Shown: positions 55,603-64,000 of the stretch, in pieces
How positions within the stretch are numbered: the first letter of the stretch is position 1
Layout: each line of letters opens with the position of its first letter
NCBI RefSeq assembly: GCF_022376445.1
Contig: NW_025954964.1
Span: 1,302,001-1,366,000 of the forward strand
Length of the DNA: 64,000 nt
Direction of reading: 5' to 3'
Origin: Fomitopsis serialis
Lineage: Eukaryota > Basidiomycota > Agaricomycetes > Polyporales > Fomitopsidaceae
Notes under the pieces: model-generated
Database searches by the model: none
What the model was told of the DNA's origin: nothing
Seen by the model: only the letters and a program-made list of their open reading frames with translations
Made by a program: the position numbers and the translations under genes

Positions 55603-58600
55603 TCAGAACTTCCACTCCGTATCGACCTCCATAGCCCAGGGGACTTGAGAACAGTATAGTTAGCATGTGTACCACGGTCGCGCGCAGAGTCGACATACAC
55701 TTAGTCAAAAGCGTCTTCGAGAAGATCTTCTCTATAGGAACGTTGTGTGTCTTACACCAGGCAGCGGTGATTCTAGTGACGCGGTCAGGGCAGAGCAGAA
55801 GACGATGCAAGCATGACGCGCACCTCGGGTCCAAATAGTTGATCTTACTCGTGCTGAGAGCGACTTCCTTGCCAGCCTCGCGGTCCTCCATCTGAAGCTT
55901 GAACGTTTTCATCCTGTCATCTAGCTTCGCTATGGCCTCCTCTATCTTCTCCGTCGGCCTCTCCCTCTTCAGCGTTGCCTTGTTCGTCCCACGCTCCTTC
56001 GCGAGCCGCTTGTACTCCTCCTCGACGTCCTTGCGTCGCTGCTTCAGCACGGAGTCGGCGAGGGGCTCCTTCCCTTCCTCGGCCAGCTTCTCGTTGTCCT
56101 TCACGAACTTCTTCTCCACCTTCTCCAGATCCTTCTCCTTCAGGTGCTCCTCGTGCTCGGCAATAACATCGTCGTCAAGGTCAGATTCGTCCTCGGCGTA
56201 CTGTTTCTTCTTCTTGTACTTGGGATCGATGTTGAAGAGGGCGTGGCGAAGCTTCATCCGCTCGTACTTGAGAGCACGCAACTTATACCCGGCGTGATGA
56301 GTTACAGCTACATCGCTGAGGACGAGCCACAACATACCTTATCCCGCATCTTGCCCATAGACTGCTCGTGAGACTTGGGCACGGCACGCTGATGGTTGCA
56401 AAGGATGGCGACCATGCGATTCGCGTGGTTGTATGCATTCAGCTTCTCCTGGACAGTCCCTTTCTCCGGTGTGCTCTCATCCAACTGCTGCTGGAACGTG
56501 ATGGAGGCGTTGTAGGTACGGAAGACCTTGGCGGTGAGACCCTTCATGTAAGATTGCAGATGTTTGTTGAGCTTCGCCGTCTAGATCTGTCCGTCAGCTT
56601 CGGCGTATCAAGCTAAGTGCACTGCAGTAACGTACGTCGACGCGATCAAAAAGCTGATCTCCGTCATCCTTATCGTCCTTGAAGATCTTGATGTTTTTGA
56701 AGACCTGGGCGTCGACGGTAACTTGATTGTAGTAGCGGATCGAGTCTTTACCAAGGAAGTCGAATACGAGCTGGTCGGGAGGCTGCAGCGTAACATGTTC
56801 GCAGCGGAGCGAACAACAGCCGACGGTATCCGCCTCTTCTTCGCCCTTCTCGTTACCCGCACGAAGGGCCAGTCGGTCGATGAAGTACATCGCCGTGGCG
56901 CGCTGACGGTCAGCCATAACTCTACTCCGCAGTTCGTTGTAGTAGTCTTGGCGGACACGGTCGACGTGGTTCTGCGGCGTATGGTCTCAACAACCTATCT
57001 TCTGACAAACTGCAGCACACACCTTCAGCTCTCGCGCCTTCTCGAACTTGGCCATATCACTCTGACCCTTAAGGGCGCTCCCGGGCGCTAGGAACACGTA
57101 CTTGTGGTTGCCGTTCACATTCTCCGTCCAAGTGGCCAGCCAGGTCACGGTATAGTCGTGCTGAACGTCCTTCCAGTTACCCGGGACATTCGGCCTGGGA
57201 ACGGGCACACCCTCGCCGATGTTGATCGTGACGTCCTGAGGCCGTACACGTTTCTGAACGGTGTCCGCATCACATCAACTTCCCGCCTATATGCGCAGAC
57301 ACAAAACGCTACCTTCAACGTGCCCTTCTTGGGGTGCTCACCACGACCGCGGTACAAGCCCGGCGGCTCCACTTTGAAGTTCCCGACCTTCTCCTTCCTA
57401 CCGTCTATGGTACAATGCGTGAAGGGGGCCTCCAGTGCGTCCTTAGCTGCCTTCAACTCCTTCTTCTCAGCAGAAGACAGTGCTTTCTTCTTCGCCTTCT
57501 CCCCTTCGAAGTATTCGAACATAGGTCGGAAGTCACAGAGGCTGAGATCAGTGATCTTCGTTCCATTACGCTGCATCGCCAGAATCAGCATGGAGATTTG
57601 CTTAAGGTCAGAAAAAAACGGACCGGCGGATGCTTCTTCAAGATATCCTTGAAGTCGTTGAAGAAGTTCCTGTTAAAGGTGCTATCTTTGGTATGGTCCG
57701 ATTCTATGAGAGCTGCATAGAAGCCCGCAACCTCTTCCGATTCCGGAGGGAGGTCAACTGGCTTGCCTGACAGACGCGTAAGATAACGTCAATGAGGAAG
57801 CTTGTATTAAAACTGACGACACGTACCCTTATACTTCATCTTCACATGCGACGGCAAGGGCTCATAGGGTGGCGGGAAGTAGACACCGTTGTGTTGTAGA
57901 GTCTGCCACTTCATGCTGTTGTCTTCGCCGTGGAACTCCTGATCCTCCCACCAACGGAAGACCTCCTCTTCCTCTTCCTCCTTCTTCTTCCTCTTGCCTT
58001 TCAGCGGGCTACCGTCAACCGCCTCTTCCTTCTTCACCTTCCCCCTCCTTTTCGGTGGCGGTGCCTCGGACTCGCCTGCCTCCTTCTTCACTCTCTTCGT
58101 CGCTGCCTTCTTCGCAGACACCTTCTTCAGCGGTTTGTCGTCGTCTGAGAAACTCCCATCATCAGCATCACTCTCCTCCCTCTTCATCTTGCGCTTCATG
58201 CGAGGCGGCGCTTTCTGCACGATGGGTTTGTCGTCGTCAGAGTCGTCCTCCTTCTTCACCTTCTTCTTCGGCGGCTTTGCGGCACCATTACCGCTGGTGG
58301 TACGCTTGCCCTTCGTTATGATGGGAAGGTCATCATCGTCTGACGAGGACGAGGACTCCATCGCGGCTGGCTTGCCATTTGCCTTCGTAGTCGTAGTTGC
58401 CTGTAGTGCGCCATTCATACGCACGGCGCCCGAGGTAGCGCGCTTGGCTGGCGAAGACGCGAGCGGGGTTTCCTCATCACTAGAGGAGTTGTTAGACTGA
58501 GCTTTCTTGCGCTTGAGGGCGCGCACTGGAGTCATGGGCTCGGACTTGACGCGGGAGGCCTGGGACTGGTAAGACGCGCGCCACGGATACCATGTAAGAC

Positions 58601-58789
58601 ATGGTGCGTTGCACAGAGAGAAAATTAATGACACACGAGGGGCATATCGTCGTCCTCGCTCATGGACGACTCGTCCGCTGCTTGTCCGTTGCCGTTAGAC
58701 ACGACGTGGCCGTTCCGGCCGCGGGGGGCGGACTTGAGCCCAAGAGGCTTCTCGTCGTCGTCGGAAGACATGACGATGTCGCCGGACAT
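55603..58789 (-). CDS. TOP1: DNA topoisomerase I (type IB)
   Basis: Nuclear enzyme that relaxes supercoils by transient single-strand cleavage through a 3'-phosphotyrosine. The start at 58789 gives [20 protein letters not shown]. The N-terminal domain is long, Lys/Asp/Ser-rich and disordered. The core follows: [138 protein letters not shown] and [21 protein letters not shown] coiled-coil linker rich in Lys/Glu precedes the catalytic segment SKINYLDPR with the active-site Tyr, then [20 protein letters not shown]. The C-terminus is [13 protein letters not shown], stop 55603-55605. All core motifs are in frame across about eight introns. Confidence 0.96.
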
Positions 58790-59060
58790 GTTCTGGCGAT
58801 GGGGTACGACGGGTACGTGGGCACTGAGACGAGGGGGAAGAGGGGGAGAGTTGGGAGCGTAAGAGAAGTGTCCTCTGCGCTTGAATACCCCCCGATCAGG
58901 GCTCCAAAGTTGAAGTGACAGGTAGCCTGCCCTAAACTCGCGCGCTGGTGGCCGAAGCAGTGCGCCCGCTTTGTCCCATATCGAGACTGCCGCGTATTCC
59001 AGGTGCGCCTTCACGGCCTTCATTCCTGCTTTGTCTTTGAAACACAGGCATCCGGCACAG
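58790..59060. promoter_or_regulatory. Divergent 5' region of TOP1 and the complex I subunit gene
   Basis: A 271-bp spacer between two divergent genes. An acceptor-like CACAG lies directly before the ATG at 59061, so a 5' UTR intron in the small gene is possible. Confidence 0.4.
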
Positions 59061-59261
59061 ATGGCAAACCCTCCGCCAACACCGCCTGTCTACCGGGACC
59101 CGTGGGCCAAGCGGGAAGCTTGGAGGAAGCACCCGGTCTTCTCCAGACGCGCGATGTTCAGCAAGATGTTTCCCGGCTTTGGCGTGGCAGTGGTCGCCTT
59201 CACCACCTACGTGGTTGTGGATAATATGTTCCTCAGCGCGAAGGGCGACTCGCATCACTGA
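59061..59261 (+). CDS. NADH:ubiquinone oxidoreductase B12 subunit-like (NDUFB3 type)
   Basis: A 66-residue single-exon protein starting at 59061: MANPPPTPPVYRDPWAKREA, WRKHPVFSRRAMFSKMFPGF, then a transmembrane segment GVAVVAFTTYVVVDNMF and a short tail ending KGDSHH. The pattern YRDPWAKRxAWRxxPxFS followed by one membrane helix is that of the accessory B12/NDUFB3 subunit of mitochondrial complex I, which sits in the membrane arm. Size matches fungal homologues. The frame is open upstream of 59061, but the upstream residues are not family-like. It shares a divergent promoter region with TOP1. Confidence 0.85.
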   Translation: MANPPPTPPVYRDPWAKREAWRKHPVFSRRAMFSKMFPGFGVAVVAFTTYVVVDNMFLSAKGDSHH

Positions 59262-59665
59262 AGGAGCGGCAGACATGTGTGCGGTGAGCCGTATTACTGC
59301 AGCTTTGCCACGCCGTCCACCCTGACACCTAAATACTAATAGCATCTTGTCGTTCCACCATCCCCCTCGCTATCCCGCTTTCCACCCAATGTAATGCTAG
59401 AGTAATCCAAACCCCATCAACGTGCGTGCGTCTCTGATACATGGAAGCCCAGTAGCTGGACATGCGCCAGGACGCCACTATCGCATTGCCAGTAAGGTAT
59501 TGGAGTGTGTGTTCGCTGGCAAGGGCCCGATCGACAGCATTGCGAACTTGCCGCACCCACGATGACAAGCCAGACATCTCTTTCAAGGCGATGTCATCAC
59601 AGGGTGTGATGCGGGCCAGAGTTCAGCGAAGCAGACGACCGTCTATGATACACGAATATTGAGCT
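59262..59665. other. Spacer between convergent complex I subunit and ILV1 genes
   Basis: About 400 bp between two 3' ends. The short frames here (for example 59329-59586 minus) have no recognisable features. Confidence 0.4.
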
Positions 59666-61569
59666 TTATCCTCTAAGGTATCTTTTATACACTTCATTGC
59701 CTGTCTCCTCGACATATGGGTATCCCAGGTTTTTGAGGAAGTCGTCGAACGGAGCTGCGTCTTCTGGAGGCACTTGAATGGCAGCCAGGACCTTCCCGAG
59801 ATCTAAGTGTGGGATCAGCATGTGCACTTGCGACAGCGGCACGCACAGCCTACCTGCACCATGGTTCCTATAATGGAACAACGAGATGTTCCATCCCGTA
59901 TGCAGGCCCAGCAGGAATTTTCGAAGAGCTCCGGGCCTTTCAGGGAACTCTGTACCCAGTTTCAGCCTCATAGATCTGACATGGGTGGTACGACGCAAGA
60001 CTCACCGAAGCGGAAGAGTCGTTCGTTGGGTACATTTGAGCATCCACCGATCATGTATCGTGCATGAGTCTTGGCCAGCTCGTCGTCACTGATGTCGAAG
60101 CCCTTCATGTCTTGTTTCTCGAGGGTGCTGAGGACGTCCGCCACCTCCTTCGCGCGATTCTGGCTCTCGAGCTTGAAGGATAGGAAGATCTGTGCTCGCT
60201 CGGCGTTGCTATAGCGGTAGATGAATTCGGTCGTTGCGCGTGGGTGGATGACGCCGTGCAGCTCGATGAAACTGCAGTATTCATTCGGTCATTGTTCCTT
60301 TTGATGTGGACTGATCTTACTCACCTCCCGGGTTTCTCTGGAATCTCGACACTCAATAGTGCCTCCCGGCCTTCACCAAGTTCAGCACGTTCCGAGACGA
60401 ATCGTAGCGGTCGAAGTTCATGTTCGCGCCGCTGACGACGGCTACGAACTTCTTTCCGGCGCCGATCAGTTGATTTCGTAGTATGTATGCCTTCAGGGCG
60501 GCAAGGCCTAGTGCGCCGGCGGGCTCAGTGATAGATCGAGTCTCTTCATGCACCGGTCAGTGAAGTACATTTGCGGCAATGCGGGACTGTACCTTCAAAG
60601 ATGTCCTTGATGGCCGCACAAAGCTCATCATTGGTGACCAGCTCGATACTGTCCAGCACTTCCTGGCAGAGTCTGAACGGCTCAGCCCCGACGATCTTCA
60701 CGGCCGTGCCATCACTGAAAGGACCGACTTCGTCTAGAGTGACCCTCGAGCCCTGTTTGATACTGCGGTCCATGGCATCGCCGTCGTACGTCTCCGCGCC
60801 GATGATCTGCGTGTTGGGAGAGCCGATGCGCTTCACGTACGCACCAATGCCAGAGACCAGTCCGCCTCCGCCTACAGCGGCGAAGATAGCATCGAGGCTT
60901 TCTGAGTCTGGGACCTGCTTGAGTATCTCGGCACCGATCGTCCCCTGCCCGGCGATGACAAGGGGGTCGTCGTATGGTGGGACAAAGATGAGGCCATGCG
61001 TGGAAGCGAGCCGAGCGCACTCCGCCTTCGCCTCGTCGAAGTCGTCTCCGAACAGCACAACCTTCGCGCCGAGGCGAGAGACGTTACGGACCTTGATGGA
61101 AGGTGTCCCCTTCGGCATGACAATGGTACAAGGCACCCCCAGCTTCGATCCAGAGAGCGCAACACCCTGGGCATGATTACCTGCCGCAAAGGACCATCGG
61201 ACGATCAACGTAAGCTCAGCAGCAGCAGCACGAGTACGCACACTAACCCGCGCTGCATGTGATGACTCCCTTCCACCGCTCCTCCTCCGTCAGGCTCGCC
61301 ATGAAGTTGTACGCGCCCCGGATCTTGAAGCTGAACACTTCCTGCAGGTCCTCGCGCTTCAGCCATATCTGGTTCCCGAACCGCGCACTGAGGTTCGCGC
61401 TGTAGACTAGGGGCGTCTCCTTCACAATCTCGTAGACCTTGGAAGTGAGGATCAGTCTAAGGTAGTCCGGCTTTTGTGATGGGAGCAGATGGTGCTCTGC
61501 GAGCCGCGGATAGGAGATCGGTTCTGGCGCGTCCGAGGAGTACTCGATCGCAGTTGAGAGAGCAGGCAT
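59666..61569 (-). CDS. ILV1: Threonine dehydratase (deaminase), biosynthetic
   Basis: PLP enzyme converting threonine to 2-oxobutanoate, the first step of isoleucine synthesis, in mitochondria in fungi. The start at 61569 gives [20 protein letters not shown]. The catalytic domain has [40 protein letters not shown] (PLP lysine in SFKIRGAY), [40 protein letters not shown] and [20 protein letters not shown] (the glycine-rich phosphate loop). Two regulatory ACT-like repeats follow, beginning [20 protein letters not shown] and [20 protein letters not shown], which suggests isoleucine feedback control. It ends [14 protein letters not shown], stop 59666-59668. About five short introns, no frame problem. 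A mitochondrial presequence is not obvious at this start. Confidence 0.95.
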
Positions 61570-62056
61570 TGTGGAGAGTCAAGACGTTCAGCGTGTGTTT
61601 CCCGCACACTGGCTGTGTAGCCCACGATTTTGAACCAGAACCAGATGACTTTCTGTCGCTGCGATGTGTGTGCGGGGGACGTCTGCGTGAAAACGTGAAA
61701 ATGACTCACCTGGACCTACAGGCGCCAACAACCTGGCGAGTCACTTTATATTCTCAGTTCCAAGTTCATTCTGGCCGGAATAGAACCGGACAGTAGTGCT
61801 GAGATTGATGCCAGATGACTCGCGATATTTCGTTTGAGACATTGGCGTACGTGAGATCTGACCGTCTCGTTGGACGACGTCTGACAAAGATGATGATAGT
61901 ATGCCGGAACACTGTTCAGAGCATTAGAGATAAGTATACAACAGTAGCGTAACAAGGCGACAGCAGCAATACACAATAATGAGTACGTATCCAACACCGA
62001 TAGCCAGGAGTAAGGTAAAAGGAAGCAGCAGAAGTGACTAGCAAGCAAATGGACGG
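61570..62056. other. Spacer between ILV1 start and the PHD-finger gene end
   Basis: About 490 bp, containing the ILV1 promoter and the 3' UTR of the next gene. No other feature was seen. Confidence 0.4.
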
Positions 62057-64000
62057 TCATGACGAAACAATTCTCCGCTCTCGCTCCTTCATCTTCGCGC
62101 CCGGACCAAACCGTTCTTGGAAATTAATCAGCTCCTCCATGAGCTCCTCCATCATCTTCATCGTCGACGCAGATTCAGATGGTGTCGGAAACTGCGACAC
62201 GGGAGATGATGTGTCGAGTAGTGTTAATGGTTTCTCCTGCACCGGAGATTCCATGGCAGGTCCATCGGCAGCTATCGCATCGCCGTTTTCTATAGACGGA
62301 TGTTGATTTTCGACCGCTCCCGGATGAATATCTCCGTTCGTCTGCCGGACCTCTCGCAAGGCCTTCTCGATGGCGTCTCGCCGCCTACCACGCTCGAGCG
62401 CACTCGCCTGCTCCCTCCCTACCCACTCCACCAAAGCTCTAACCCGCTTGTTCATATCGCTCACGCTCATGCGCTTGCCCGGCCACTTCACCTTCACTCC
62501 TCGCTCCGTATTACGTTCCAGAGACTCTCTCCCGGTCGAGTCGATGCCCGATCCGCGCACCTCCAGTGGTTGGGGTACGTCAGTAGGCAGCATAAGTTCG
62601 AGGTGAGCAAGGTAGTCGGGGAGGCCCCATGAAGTGAATAGAGGCTGCTGAGAGACGGCATACGCATGCGAGTGATGATATGCACGCGAGGCAGCTGTGT
62701 ATTGGCGTGCGAGCTGGAGGGCCCGGCGCTATTTGGGTTGCTGGCTTGCGCCCTTCGGCTGCCGTTTCGTTCCCCGTGGTGGCTGATACAGTTTAATGTT
62801 AGTGTCAGATGAGCGTGCATGTCACCTGTACTGTACCTTTGGTACGACTGTTGGGCTGTCTGCTACGTGAAGACGGGGTGGCTGCTGAAACGGACGATCA
62901 TCAGTCACATGCACTACGTCACCCCTTCCGCGCGGACACGGACCTTCCTCCCCGTCGACCGAGACGAGGTCCAGCGCCTGCAGCTTGCGACCTCCTCCCC
63001 GCTTGTTGCGCGAACCTGTCTTGTTCACTAGAATTGGTGCTGTGTTGTTCTTCGCATTGTTACTGATGGGTGTCGGTTCCCGGGCCATCTTCACACTCGC
63101 CACCGCAGTGCGATCGGACGAGATAGACGCGGATCGTGCCCGCTTGGTCGTCACCCTGGACAGTAGCCAGCGTTGAGGGAGTGTGTTGCGCAAGACGAAT
63201 ACTACTCACGCTTCGTCGTCTGATCGCTTCCGTTTCCGCCGACTGCTCACAGCAACATCGTCTGCCTCCTGTTCATCGTGGCCGTTGACCTCGGCGTCTA
63301 TGCCATTGGGAGCGTTCTCTGTGGCGAGGGCCTCCTGTTCCTTCGCAGCGGCCTCAGCTGCCGTAGCCTCGAGCAGTGCTTGGAAGCTTTCTTCGTATGC
63401 AGCGTCACGGCTGTTCATCGTGTTGCGTCGTTTCGTCTGCTTGGCGTGTGCCGCTGGGGATCGTGAGCGCGACGTGCGAGAGCCGTGCCCACCGACGGTG
63501 TGCAATGAGTGGTTTGACGCCTGGCGGGCTCGTTTGGCATGTTTCCTGCAGGCGGGCGGCCACTGAGTGGCCAGCGCATGTCATATGGATATGTACACAC
63601 CTCAGAAGCTCAACGTAGAGATCGGGTCGGCACTGCTCGCAATAGTAGTGCTCAGGGAGATCGCCCTCCTCCCCGAATCCCATACACCTGCCGTGCTGCC
63701 ATGCTTCGCACATCTCGCACTGAGCCATGAATCCGCCTTGTCCATCCTCATCGCCTTGTTGAGCATATGAGCATACAGTCAGGCATAGAGTGACGCGTAG
63801 AACGCACCACAGATGCAGCGTGTGATACCCCCCTCCTCATCCTCGCCCTCAGCATCCAACCCTCCCTCCTCCAAAAGCGCGTCGCCGTGCTCGTCGTCTG
63901 GGATTATGTTCTCTACGTTGTCCAGCGTCGCGAGTGTCTTGTCCTTGTCCTTGCCTTTCCGTTTTGCGCGCGCATTCCCGTTGCCGTTGGTGCCGTTGGT
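62057..64000 (-). CDS. PHD-finger protein (CTI6-like), 5' part beyond window
   Basis: The coding sequence enters from the right edge, in frame as TNGTNGNGNARAKRKGKDKD. A PHD finger follows: TRCICG, intron, then GFMAQCEMCEAWQHGRCMGF and DLPEHYYCEQCRPDLYVELL, giving the Cys4-His-Cys3 pattern. Its CICG/WQHGxCMG/HYYCExC form is that of yeast Cti6 (Rpd3L deacetylase complex), so a chromatin reader of histone H3 tails is likely (inference). A basic linker contains RRKRKRSDDEA and TKRARSASISSDR. The C-terminal region is conserved in mushrooms: AYHHSHAYAVSQQPLFTSWG, LPDYLAHLELMLPTDVPQPL, and GVKVKWPGKRMSVSDMNKRV. It ends KERERRIVSS, stop 62057-62059. Splicing between about 62700 and 62900 is uncertain: the preferred frame meets a TAG at 62729-62731 unless an intron acceptor is placed there. 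Confidence 0.85.

Noticed and set aside
57596..57660. Possible frame break in TOP1 after DILKKHPP
   Set aside because: An intron ending just before [14 protein letters not shown] restores the family sequence in frame.

Overview
The window looks like nuclear DNA of a filamentous basidiomycete, probably an Agaricomycete (inference). It holds densely packed genes on both strands, split by many roughly 50-65 nt GT-AG introns. It also carries a Bro1-domain PalC homologue of the pH-signalling pathway, a complex I accessory subunit, and a transmembrane protein of a type common in mushrooms. I find about 28 protein genes and no convincing rRNA, tRNA or CRISPR. Exon boundaries were placed by eye from splice consensus, reading frame and family conservation, so CDS entries give the full span from start to stop, introns included.

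Layout. 0-4 kb: the first 14 codons of an SmD3-like Sm protein run off the left edge, divergent from a CLC chloride transporter. 5.9-11.2 kb: mitochondrial cytochrome c peroxidase, a LYAR-type zinc finger protein and the autophagy E2-like enzyme ATG3. 11.7-17.4 kb: a cytochrome P450 and an MBIP-like protein. 17.7-24.1 kb: VPS53 (GARP tethering complex) and TSR1 (40S maturation). 25.6-32.1 kb: an unrecognised ORF, gluconokinase, proteasome alpha subunit PRE9/PSMA4, a CTR copper transporter and an NmrA-like oxidoreductase. 32.1-38.4 kb: a spacer with a 100-bp inverted repeat, a membrane-anchored glutaredoxin-like protein without active-site cysteines, a HAD phosphatase, and a second membrane-anchored glutaredoxin with an intact CPYS site. 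38.4-41.3 kb is gene-poor. 41.3-52.4 kb: a transmembrane protein with a duplicated ectodomain, an F-box protein, PalC, a MET2-like alpha/beta hydrolase and ribosomal protein uS12 (RPS23). 53-64 kb: CDP-DAG synthase, topoisomerase I, a small complex I subunit, threonine deaminase, and a PHD finger protein that runs off the right edge.

The genes are mostly unrelated housekeeping functions and do not form an evident cluster. The most informative signal spanning the window is technical or evolutionary: six conserved genes each need one extra base, in every case within or next to a run of G (or C on the other strand), to restore the family reading frame. This suggests systematic under-calling of short G/C runs. 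The best biological leads are the active/cysteine-less pair of membrane glutaredoxins, the exon-pair duplication in the transmembrane protein, the very small exons at the starts of the LYAR-like and PRE9 genes, and the inverted repeat at 32.3-32.8 kb.
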